Shown piece by piece: positions 1 to 6,531 of a stretch of DNA of 12,902 nucleotides. The notes beneath the pieces were generated by a model. It was not told the DNA's origin and searched no databases. It saw only the letters and a list, made by a program, of their open reading frames with translations. Made by a program: the position numbers and the translations under genes. Source of the DNA: Streptosporangiaceae bacterium (lineage in GTDB: Bacteria > Actinomycetota > Actinomycetes > Streptosporangiales > Streptosporangiaceae); NCBI GenBank assembly GCA_025934635.1, contig JAICWX010000249.1:1-12902 (forward strand), given 5' to 3'. How positions within the stretch are numbered: position 1 is the stretch's first letter; each line of letters opens with the position of its first letter.

Positions 1-839
<839 letters not shown>

Positions 840-870
840 GTCTAGACCATAGGCCGTACCTACAGGTGCT
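840..870 (-). promoter_or_regulatory. Possible leaderless promoter of citrate synthase
   Basis: On the minus strand a TATGGT hexamer (851-846) lies 6 nt before the ATG at 839, which would place the transcription start at or next to the start codon. A weak CTGTCG/TGTCGA -35 candidate lies about 18-19 bp further upstream. No Shine-Dalgarno sequence is seen. The placement is inferred. Confidence 0.3.
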
Positions 871-941
871 CGACAGACCCCCTGGCCTCGTGTCTCACCT
901 TGTGACGGGATGGCCGGGAGGCACTCCGCGGGTGATCGTTT

Positions 942-1607
942 CTAGCCGGCCCTCGGCGCGGGGAAATCGGCCGGCAGCAGCTGCTGCCGTCGCTGGTGGA
1001 GCTCGGCTAGCTGCGCGGGGGTGAGCTTGCTGACCTGCTCTTCTCGCTGCTTCTGCAGCTGCGCGAGTTCGGTGGGGCTGAGCCGGGCGGTCAGCTGCCT
1101 GCGCTGCTCGATCATCTGGTCGAGCTGTTCGCGGGTGAGCTTGCGGTCCACTGTGATCATCCTCTCAACGAGTTCGATGAGCTGGCGAGCGGTTACCTCG
1201 CCATCGAGCGAGGTCAGGCTGCCGATCAGGGCGAGCAGCGAGTGCCGCAGCCGGTGCGCCGCGGCGATCTTCTCCTCGGCCTGGGCCAGTTGCCGCCGCA
1301 GGAGCGGCAGCGGATCCGGTCCCGCCCCTTCGAGCAGCCGCGCGATCTCGGCCAGCGGCAGGCCGAAGCCGCGCAGCGCGATGATCTGATGCAGGCGGCG
1401 GGCCTCGGCCGGCCCGTAGCGCCGCCGGCCGCCGGCGTCCCTGACGGGCGACAGCAGGCCGAGACGGTCGTAATGGTGCAGCGTCCGCACGGTCAGCCCG
1501 GTCGCGCGGGCCAGGTCGCCGACGGTCAGCAGCTGGCCCGGGCCGTCCCTCTGGGCCCGGGCCGGGTCGTCCTCTGGTGCCTGGCCCGGGGCGTTGGCTG
1601 GTGTCAT
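942..1607 (-). CDS. MerR-family transcriptional regulator (TipA-like N-terminus)
   Basis: This is a 221-residue regulator. A winged helix-turn-helix spans residues about 26-94, with the MerR hallmarks LTVGDLARATGLTVRTLHHYD, GLLSP, R-RYGPAEARRL and GFGLPLAEIARLL. A coiled-coil dimerisation helix follows (about 96-130). No cysteine is present, so it is unlikely to be a thiol-type metal sensor. There is also no TipAS drug-binding domain. The C-terminus instead consists of four tandem 19-residue helical repeats (residues 137-212). The start at 1607 is supported by the promoter just upstream: the -10 box ends 7 nt before the ATG, so the message is leaderless or relies on the short AGGA. Its own promoter has the 19-bp spacer and central dyad typical of MerR activation by DNA distortion, so autoregulation is likely. 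It lies 102 bp upstream of citrate synthase on the same strand; a functional link is unproven. The ligand is unknown. Confidence 0.9.
   Translation of the reverse strand: MTPANAPGQAPEDDPARAQRDGPGQLLTVGDLARATGLTVRTLHHYDRLGLLSPVRDAGGRRRYGPAEARRLHQIIALRGFGLPLAEIARLLEGAGPDPLPLLRRQLAQAEEKIAAAHRLRHSLLALIGSLTSLDGEVTARQLIELVERMITVDRKLTREQLDQMIEQRRQLTARLSPTELAQLQKQREEQVSKLTPAQLAELHQRRQQLLPADFPAPRAG
972..1199 (-). repeat. Four tandem 57-bp units encoding 19-residue helical repeats
   Basis: Residues 137-155, 156-174, 175-193 and 194-212 of the MerR protein align without gaps. The pattern is [KR]-L-[TS]-x-x-[QE]-L-x-x-[LM], with a charged or Gln-rich half around an Arg at the thirteenth or fourteenth position. 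The last three units start KLTREQLDQM, RLSPTELAQL and KLTPAQLAEL; the first is more diverged (VTARQLIELV). The unit resembles the 'LTPEQLAxLxxRR' helix that occurs once in TipA-like regulators, so internal duplication is the likely origin. Confidence 0.7.
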
Positions 1608-1614
1608 GTTCCTG

Positions 1615-1645
1615 ACGCTAAGACCTCACGCAAGGTCAGGTGCAA
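1615..1645 (-). promoter_or_regulatory. MerR-type promoter and operator, autoregulatory
   Basis: Read on the minus strand, the -35 TTGCAC (1645-1640) and -10 TAGCGT (1620-1615) are separated by exactly 19 bp (1621-1639), the over-long spacer typical of MerR-controlled promoters. An inverted repeat, GACCTcacgcAAGGTC on the plus strand (1622-1637), is centred in that spacer; 6 of 8 base pairs match. A second pair, CCTGAC/GTCAGG, flanks it (1611-1616 and 1635-1640). The start codon of the MerR gene is 7 nt downstream of the -10. Confidence 0.75.
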
Positions 1646-1678
1646 GCCGTATCCGCCCGGCTTCTTGTATCAAGCCGT
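1643..1678. repeat. CAAGCCGT repeated, with inverted copy, in intergenic DNA
   Basis: CAAGCCGT occurs at 1643-1650 and again at 1671-1678. Between them lies the reverse form CGGCTT (1658-1663), which could pair with AAGCCG (1672-1677) around an 8-nt loop. This lies in the 253-bp gap between the divergent MerR and lipoprotein genes, next to the MerR promoter. It could be an operator or a weak hairpin. The rest of the gap (1680-1849) shows nothing else I can support. Confidence 0.25.
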
Positions 1679-1860
1679 GAGGGTGCCGCTCTAGGCAGGG
1701 TGCCCGTCGTTCCAGCGGCGTTTCAGCACCATTCAAGCGCTGGCTGGCAACCTCTGGGTGGCTGTGTCGGGGGCCCTGCCGCGATCGCAGCCTGCCGTGG
1801 CGTGTCCCTTGCTGACCGGCCGCCCGGCATCAGGAGTCGGGATACTTACAAGGAGTTGCC

Positions 1861-2565
1861 ATGAAGTCGGGCCGGACCGCTGCGCTGGTCATCACCGCGA
1901 TCGCCCTGCCGGCGCTCGCTGCCTGCTCCGGGGGCAGTTCGAGCGGGAGCAATCCCGCCGCGGGCGCTACCGGCGGGGGCAATCAGCCCACCGCCACCGC
2001 CACTGCCCCGGCCAGTTCGGCGCCGGCCAGCCCGTCGGCCGCCGCGGCGGGTGCCAACGGCCTGACCCCGCCGGGAACCCACCTCGGTTTCGGTACGGCC
2101 GCCACCGTCGGCTGGGTACCGCCGACGCTCGACACCGGGACGGGCGCCCACAAGGGCCTCAAGCTGCAGGTCACGGTGGAATCCATCCAGAAGGGCACCA
2201 TCGCCGACTTCACCAACATCGACCTCAACGCGGCCGAGAAGAAGTCCACTCCGTACTACGTGCGGGTGCGCCTCACCGCGCTCGGCAACGTCGCGCCGCC
2301 CAAGGACAACGATCCCGCCCTCACCTTCACCGCGATCGACGACCGCGGCCAGCAGCAGGACAACGTCACCATCCTCGGGACCTTCCAGCGCTGCGATGAC
2401 CCCTCGCCGCCCACGTCGTTCGCGAACGGGAAGTCTTACCAGAGCTGCCTGACGTACCTCATCCCGGGCGGCGGCTCGATCAAGTCGGTCGAGTGGAAGG
2501 ACGGCCCGGCCCCGGCCGACGACGTGTCCGCCTACTACGACCGTCCCGTCGTGTGGGGTGCCTGA
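1861..2565 (+). CDS. Secreted lipoprotein, possible DUF4352-like Ig-fold domain
   Basis: This 234-residue protein is exported and lipid-anchored. It has a short positive N-terminus (MKSGR), a hydrophobic stretch (about 7-20) and the lipobox LAAC with the modified cysteine at 22. A low-complexity Gly/Ser/Thr/Ala/Pro linker (23-65) should space the domain away from the membrane. The folded part (about 68-234) contains beta-strand-like segments such as LKLQVTVESI and PYYVRVRLTAL, and two cysteines (178 and 196) that may form a disulfide outside the cell. The strand pattern recalls DUF4352/telokin-like domains, but I do not recognise a specific family. The start is well supported: AAGGAG at 1850-1855 sits 5 nt before the ATG. 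The gene is monocistronic, diverges from the MerR gene and is closed by a perfect hairpin 24 bp after the stop. The ligand or partner is unknown. Confidence 0.85.
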   Translation: MKSGRTAALVITAIALPALAACSGGSSSGSNPAAGATGGGNQPTATATAPASSAPASPSAAAAGANGLTPPGTHLGFGTAATVGWVPPTLDTGTGAHKGLKLQVTVESIQKGTIADFTNIDLNAAEKKSTPYYVRVRLTALGNVAPPKDNDPALTFTAIDDRGQQQDNVTILGTFQRCDDPSPPTSFANGKSYQSCLTYLIPGGGSIKSVEWKDGPAPADDVSAYYDRPVVWGA

Positions 2566-2589
2566 CCGAGGTTAGATCGGCTAGCGTTT

Positions 2590-2613
2590 CCCGGCCCCCG
2601 CTCGGGGGCCGGG
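2590..2613 (+). terminator. Hairpin terminator of the lipoprotein gene
   Basis: A perfect 10-bp stem, CCCGGCCCCC (2590-2599) and GGGGGCCGGG (2604-2613), closes around a GCTC tetraloop 24 bp after the lipoprotein stop. There is no T-tract, as is common for actinobacterial terminators. Confidence 0.8.
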
Positions 2614-2624
2614 ATTGCTGTCAG

Positions 2625-3396
2625 GGGGCCGCGCCGGGCCAGGTGGTCGTGCGCAACCGCTGGATCGGGGTCAACTACGTCGACCTGCAGCATCGCGCAG
2701 GGCAGCCCTATCCGGTCGGGCTGCCGCTGATTCCCGGCACGGAGGCGGCGGGCACCGTCGTGGCGGTCGGCGCCGGCGCCGACCACCTGCTGGCCGGGGC
2801 GCCGGTGGTGCACTTCGGCCACCTGGGCGGCGTCTACGCCGAGATGACCGCGGTGCCGGCCGAGTTCGTCGTCCCGCTGACCGATGGCGTGGCGCTGGAC
2901 GCGGCCGCCGCCGTCACCATGAACGGCACCACGGCTCACGTGCTGACGAGCCTGGCCTGCCGGATCGGGCCGGGGGACGTGGTGGCGGTGCAGGCGGCCG
3001 CGGGGGCGACCGGAGGCGCCGTGGTCCAGCTCGCGACGGCGGCCGGGATACCTTCGAGATGAGCCTGGACATGCTCGCCACCCGCGGCACGCTCGTCCTC
3101 TACGGGCAGTCCAGCGGCCCGGTCGCCCCGTTCGACCTCGGCCGGCTGTCCGGCATCACCGGAGCGGGCCGCGGCGCGGGCTCGCTGACCCTGCGCTAGG
3201 TGGCGGCCGGCCACTACCTGGCCAGCCAGCAGGACCGGGCTGCCGCCGTCGGTGCCGTCCTCGGCCAGGTCGCGGCGGGACGGCTCAGCCCGCGTATCGC
3301 CGGCCGCTTCCCGCTCAGCCGCTCAGCCGCTCAGCCGAGGCGCATGCCCTGCTGGCGGGCCGGACGGTGCGGGGGAAGATCCTGCTCCAGGCGTGA
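2625..3396 (+). pseudogene. Decayed NADPH:quinone oxidoreductase (MDR, zinc-independent)
   Basis: This is the remnant of a quinone oxidoreductase of the medium-chain dehydrogenase family, split over three frames. Homology opens at about 2625 with APGQVVVRNRW and continues through GVNYVDLQHR, PLIPGTEAAGTVVAVG, YAEM and the nucleotide-binding start AAAGATGGAVVQLA. About 25-30 N-terminal codons are missing. Near 3041-3047 most of the Rossmann segment (an estimated 55-60 residues) is gone, and the sequence resumes in another frame with GRDTFEMSLDMLATRGTLVLYG. A TAG at 3197-3199 interrupts that frame, after which VAAGHYLASQQD continues. A third copy of an 8-bp repeat at 3313-3336 shifts the frame again. 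The true C-terminus, AEAHALLAGRTVRGKILLQA, then ends at the TGA at 3394. Four independent lesions make function very unlikely. Its 3' end overlaps the convergent FAD oxidoreductase. Confidence 0.88.
3313..3336 (+). repeat. Three tandem copies of GCTCAGCC
   Basis: GCTCAGCC stands at 3313-3320, 3321-3328 and 3329-3336. With two copies the quinone oxidoreductase frame reads on as FPLSRSAEAHALLAG, which matches the family C-terminus. With three copies it is shifted. This indicates a 2-to-3 slippage expansion. The convergent FAD oxidoreductase ends at a TGA formed within this repeat. Confidence 0.85.
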
Positions 3397-4627
3397 CCGG
3401 CGCGGAGATCGCCGGGGGCCCGGCCCCGCGGCCGGCCAGGACCTGCACGGCCCGCGCGGTCCAGGCCGACGGCCGGGGGCGGGCCCCGTCGGCCAGGGCG
3501 TTCCAGTAAATCGACCAGGTGCCCGCGACGGCGCGCCGGACGACCGGGGCGGTGATCAGGCGGGTAGCGGCCGACGTGATCCTTGGCCTGCGCAGCAGCA
3601 CGCCCTGCAGGGCGGCCGCCCCGGCCATGTACTGCCCGAACGCCGCCTCGAGCGCCTGGGCGTAGGCGTGGCCAGCCTTCCCCGGCCCGGCCAGCACCGC
3701 CTCGGCGGCCAGCCGGGCGCTGACCATGGCCGGGCCGATGCCCTCGCCCTGCAAGGGGTTGATCAGCCCCGCGGCGTCTCCGGCCAGCAGCACGTTGCCG
3801 GCGGCAGCCGGGGCGCCGGTGCCGCCCATGCGCAGCCATCCGCCCATCACCGGCCCGGGCCGCGCGTCCCCGGTCAGGTCACCGCGCTGGCCGAGCAGCG
3901 CAACCAGCCGGGCCAGGTCACCGCGCAGCGGCGCCTGCCCGCGGCTGCTGCCGAGGCCGACCCCGATGCCCACGTTCGCCTGGCCGTCCGCCCCGGGAAA
4001 CAGCCAGCCGTACCCCGGGTAGATCCGCCACGGGCTCGCGTCGAGCAGGACCAGCAGCGGCAGCGGAACCTCGGCCGGCACGTACGCGCGGATCGCGAAA
4101 CCCCACAGCGCCGCCTGCGGGTCGAGCATCCCGGCCAGCCGGGCGACCGGGCTCAGCGCCCCGTCCGCGGCGATGATGACCTCCCCCGCCAGGCGCTGCC
4201 CGTCGCTGGCTATGAGGGCATCGGCCCGGCCGTCCCGGCCCTTCTCCACCGCGGTGATCCGTGCTCGCACCGGGATGGCGCCGGCCTGCACGGCGGCCTC
4301 GCGCAGCGCGTGATCCAGCGCCAGCCGCGGCACGATGATCCCGTGGCCGGGGTAGGCCTTCCCGGGGAAGGCAGGCAGCCTGCTGCGCCGGCCGGAGGGG
4401 CCGACCGCGAGCAGGTCAGAGCCCTGCCCGGCGTCCGGGACGCGCAGCCCCAGATCCGACAGGACCTGCACCCCGCGGGGGCCCACCAGGTCCCCGCACG
4501 CCTTGTCGCGCGGGAAGGCTGACTTGTCGGCGAGTACCACCCGCGCACCGGACCGGGCCAGCACCAGCGCGGCGATGCTGCCGGCCGGCCCGGCGCCGGC
4601 TACCACCACGTCGTAAAGAGGGCTCAT
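3323..4627 (-). CDS. FAD-dependent geranylgeranyl-reductase-family oxidoreductase
   Basis: This flavoprotein belongs to the geranylgeranyl reductase / aromatic-hydroxylase-like group, whose members saturate isoprenoid chains (for example menaquinone tails in mycobacteria) or oxidise other substrates. With the start at the ATG at 4627 it has 434 residues. Seen: the dinucleotide-binding GAGPAG (11-16), the family block FPRDKACGD (38-46), a DG motif in AADGALSPVAR (D155-G156), GYGWLFPGADGQANVGIG (about 205-222) and the FAD-binding LLAGDAAGLINPLQGEG (280-296). A GTG at 4714 would add 29 residues with no homology; neither start has a clear ribosome binding site. The last 25 or so residues (Pro/Ala/Gly-rich) are read antisense to the end of the quinone oxidoreductase remnant and may be an acquired tail. 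The gene lies 99 bp behind a DUF1990 gene on the same strand and may share its transcript. The substrate cannot be told. Confidence 0.85.
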   Translation of the reverse strand: MSPLYDVVVAGAGPAGSIAALVLARSGARVVLADKSAFPRDKACGDLVGPRGVQVLSDLGLRVPDAGQGSDLLAVGPSGRRSRLPAFPGKAYPGHGIIVPRLALDHALREAAVQAGAIPVRARITAVEKGRDGRADALIASDGQRLAGEVIIAADGALSPVARLAGMLDPQAALWGFAIRAYVPAEVPLPLLVLLDASPWRIYPGYGWLFPGADGQANVGIGVGLGSSRGQAPLRGDLARLVALLGQRGDLTGDARPGPVMGGWLRMGGTGAPAAAGNVLLAGDAAGLINPLQGEGIGPAMVSARLAAEAVLAGPGKAGHAYAQALEAAFGQYMAGAAALQGVLLRRPRITSAATRLITAPVVRRAVAGTWSIYWNALADGARPRPSAWTARAVQVLAGRGAGPPAISAPVTPGAGSSPAPSGPPAGHAPRLSG

Positions 4628-4726
4628 GGCCCGAAGGGTAACCGCGCCGCGCACGGGTTGGCCCGCCTGGCTCCGGACCGGAACCTCCATCGGATCGCGG
4701 GCGATCTCCGCCACGGGCGAGGCCGG

Positions 4727-5461
4727 TCACCGGCCGGGGTGGAGCCAGGACCGGGCCAGGCGTTCCAGGGGGTGCGGCGCCGCCCCGGACGGGGCGAGGA
4801 CCAGGCCGTCGGACCGGACGGCGGGGACCGGGAGCGGAGCGCCGCGCTGGGCGGCCTGGATGAGTCCGCCCAGCCGCCGCTGGATCGCCTGGTAGAAGCG
4901 TCGCTGGGTCCAGCGGCCGAACAGGCGGAACCCCAAGCGCACAACCGGGCTCGGAATAGGCGCCATCCGCGAGTAGCCGCGGACCCGGAACAGCACCCGG
5001 CCGGTAACCGTGTCCTTGATCACCTCGTAGGTGAGGCGGCCCTGTTCCAGGTGCCCCTCGAGGGTCTGGTAGCTCCAGCCCCACACCCGTTCGGTCTCGC
5101 TGGTCTCGTCGATGATCCCGGTGACCCGGACCCCGAGGTAGAACCGCAGGACGGAGAACCTGCCCTCGAGCAGCATGTCCCGCCCGGCCAGTTCCCCGCC
5201 GTCCCGGTAGACGCCGCGCAGGATGCGCGGCTCGGCGAACTCGTACTGGCGGACCAGCGTGCAGCCGGTCTCCCAGACGCCGCCGGGCTCCGGCGGTCCC
5301 GGCGGCTCCCGGCCGATCACCATGTCGTCCGAGTCGACGTGCCAGTGGCCGTCCGCCCGCCCGTCCTCGGGGGCGCGGGCCGGATCGTAGTTGACCGTGC
5401 GGTGGCGCAGCTCGTCCAGCGCGGCGGCCTCGTCGACCGAGCCGAACAGCTGCCGCCGCAT
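4727..5461 (-). CDS. DUF1990-family protein
   Basis: This is a 244-residue protein of uncharacterised function. The conserved DUF1990 core lies about residues 110-200: VRVTGIIDE, then RVWGWSYQTLEGHLEQGRLTY-V, GRVLFRVRGYSRMA, and a final helix with RLGFRLFGRWTQRRFYQAIQRRL. The start is firm. GAGAAGG (5476-5470, minus) is well placed before the ATG at 5461, which directly abuts the TAG of the upstream small membrane protein, so translation is probably coupled. The N-terminal third is Gly/Pro/Asp-rich and less conserved. The C-terminal tail (about 203-244) is also variable. A diverged paralogue lies on the other side of the promoter region at 5740. DUF1990 proteins are thought to have a START/SRPBCC-like fold, which would suit binding a hydrophobic ligand, but that is inference. 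Confidence 0.82.
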   Translation of the reverse strand: MRRQLFGSVDEAAALDELRHRTVNYDPARAPEDGRADGHWHVDSDDMVIGREPPGPPEPGGVWETGCTLVRQYEFAEPRILRGVYRDGGELAGRDMLLEGRFSVLRFYLGVRVTGIIDETSETERVWGWSYQTLEGHLEQGRLTYEVIKDTVTGRVLFRVRGYSRMAPIPSPVVRLGFRLFGRWTQRRFYQAIQRRLGGLIQAAQRGAPLPVPAVRSDGLVLAPSGAAPHPLERLARSWLHPGR

Positions 5462-5677
5462 CTACTCGGCCTTCTCGACAGCGTCGCCGATCAGCCAGAA
5501 CATGGGCGGCCAGAGTCCGACGAACAGGGCACGCCGCTCCGCGTTGCCGCGTTCGTCCTGGTCGACGGTCTTCGCCCGGATCCATAGCCCGATGCACAGC
5601 CCGATCGACCCGATGGACGCGGCGTGCAGGTACGTACCGCGCAGGCCGGCTCGCCTCAGTATCTCTCCCGTAGTCAC
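5462..5677 (-). CDS. Small membrane protein, two predicted TM segments
   Basis: This small protein has 71 residues from the GTG at 5677. The N-terminus MTTGEILRRAGLRG is positively charged. A hydrophobic segment follows (about 15-33, YLHAASIGSIGLCIGLWIRA), then a charged loop (TVDQDERGNAERR) and a second hydrophobic segment (about 50-65, ALFVGLWPPMFWLIGDAV). I chose the GTG because a purine-rich AGAGAAG lies just upstream and the gene on the other side of the promoter also begins MTT. An in-frame ATG at 5707 would give 81 residues but lacks a ribosome binding site. Its stop is immediately followed by the ATG of the DUF1990 gene, so the two are co-translated. I do not recognise a named family. 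It could anchor the DUF1990 partner at the membrane, which is inference only. Confidence 0.7.
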   Translation of the reverse strand: MTTGEILRRAGLRGTYLHAASIGSIGLCIGLWIRAKTVDQDERGNAERRALFVGLWPPMFWLIGDAVEKAE

Positions 5678-5739
5678 CTTCGCTTCTCTTACCAGCGAGA
5701 ACGGCATGAAACAGCGGACCGGGGTAAGAAGACATGATC
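5678..5739. promoter_or_regulatory. Short divergent promoter region between two DUF1990 transcripts
   Basis: Only 62 bp separate the two divergent starts, so both promoters must overlap here or extend into the genes. A near-mirror pair flanks it: CTTCTCTTACC (5683-5693) and GGTAAGAAG (5723-5731), i.e. GGTAAGagAAG ahead of the leftward gene and GGTAAGAAG ahead of the rightward gene. Each provides the ribosome binding site, and part may act as a -10. No -35 is certain. Confidence 0.5.
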
Positions 5740-6435
5740 ATGACGACGAAGAACCGGCGGGACCAGCTCGGCATCGTGCTGCGCTGGCCGCTCGGGATTG
5801 CCCTGGTCAGCTGGCGGTACATGTGGCGGACGACGCCACTGCACCGGTCCGAGGAAGCGGGCGATCGCACGGACCTGCCCGTCCCGGCTGCCGACGCGGG
5901 GCAGGACCGGTTGCAGCCACTGGACGCGGGCTCCGGCCCGATGCTGCACCGCTCCTACTCGGTGCGGATCACGGGCAGCGACCTCAAGCCGGCCGAGCTG
6001 ATCGACCTGCTGGCCGACAACCTCAACCGGGCCTCGCCCGAGATGGCGGTGTTCCGCCGGACGCGAGGGTCCAGCGGCGACCGGCTCCGCCGGGGCGACG
6101 AACTCGTCGTGCGGATGCCCGGGCCATGGGACGGCCCGGTGCGGGTGGTCCGCCGCGAGCCGGGCTCGTTCCGGCTGGCCACGCTGGAGGGCCACCTGGA
6201 GGCCGGGGAAATAGAGTTCCGGGCGGTCAGGGACGGCGACGCGCTGCGCTTCGTGATCGAGTCCTGGGCGCGCGCCGGGGACAAGCTGTCCGCCCTGCTC
6301 TACAACAAGCTCCGGCTGGCCAAGGAGATCCAGCTGAACATGTGGACGCACGTCTGCGTCCGGACCGCCGCCCTGGCCGGCGGCCGTCCCCAGGGCGGCG
6401 TCACGATCAGGACCCGCTGGGTCGACTGGCCCTAG
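5740..6435 (+). CDS. DUF1990-family protein, divergent paralogue
   Basis: This is a 231-residue protein that shares the DUF1990 hallmark with the gene at 4727-5461: SFRLATLEGHLEAGEIEFRAV (about 143-163) against its neighbour's TLEGHLEQGRLTYEV. It continues with LRFVIESWARAGDKLSALLYNKLRLAKEIQLNMW (169-202). Further conserved-looking blocks are RSYSVRITGSDLKPAELIDLLA (71-92), GDELVVRMPGPWDGPVRVV (119-137) and a final GGVTIRTRWVDWP. The N-terminus has a mildly hydrophobic, Trp-rich stretch (about 9-30), possibly membrane-associated. The ATG at 5740 is preferred over that at 5734 because AAGAAG (5726-5731) is then 8 nt away, against 2 nt. The gene appears monocistronic. Its function is unknown; a lipid- or small-molecule-binding role would fit the cluster with a flavin reductase and a membrane protein, but is unproven. 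Confidence 0.8.
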   Translation: MTTKNRRDQLGIVLRWPLGIALVSWRYMWRTTPLHRSEEAGDRTDLPVPAADAGQDRLQPLDAGSGPMLHRSYSVRITGSDLKPAELIDLLADNLNRASPEMAVFRRTRGSSGDRLRRGDELVVRMPGPWDGPVRVVRREPGSFRLATLEGHLEAGEIEFRAVRDGDALRFVIESWARAGDKLSALLYNKLRLAKEIQLNMWTHVCVRTAALAGGRPQGGVTIRTRWVDWP

Positions 6436-6439
6436 CCGG

Positions 6440-6469
6440 GACGCTGACCCATCATCAGGGGGCGTCAGC
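6440..6469 (+). terminator. Weak hairpin after the DUF1990 gene
   Basis: Within the 96-bp gap, GCTGAC (6443-6448) can pair with GTCAGC (6464-6469) around a 15-nt loop. Alternatively GACGC (6440-6444) can pair with GCGTC (6462-6466). The structure is modest and lacks a T-tract, so a terminator role is only possible. Confidence 0.25.
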
Positions 6470-6531
6470 TTCTGGTGCACAGCTGAATCCAGGACTCGCG
6501 CGGACCGCGCCGCTGTGAGAGCGTGCTGTTC

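Noticed and set aside
942..1607. Metal-sensing MerR (mercury, zinc or copper type)
   Set aside because: The protein has no cysteine, so it lacks the metal-binding residues of those groups.
2493..3062. Intact 189-residue quinone oxidoreductase
   Set aside because: This frame starts inside the lipoprotein gene, lacks the family N-terminus, and stops at the internal deletion. It is only the first segment of the pseudogene.
3200..4522. 440-codon plus-strand open frame
   Set aside because: It begins with the decayed quinone oxidoreductase C-terminus and then runs antisense through the flavoprotein. Only its first 40 or so codons carry real homology.
4416..5870. 484-codon minus-strand open frame
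   Set aside because: It is out of frame across the flavoprotein, DUF1990 and membrane-protein genes, which have clear family motifs. It is low in hydrophobic residues and Arg/Gly/Pro-rich.
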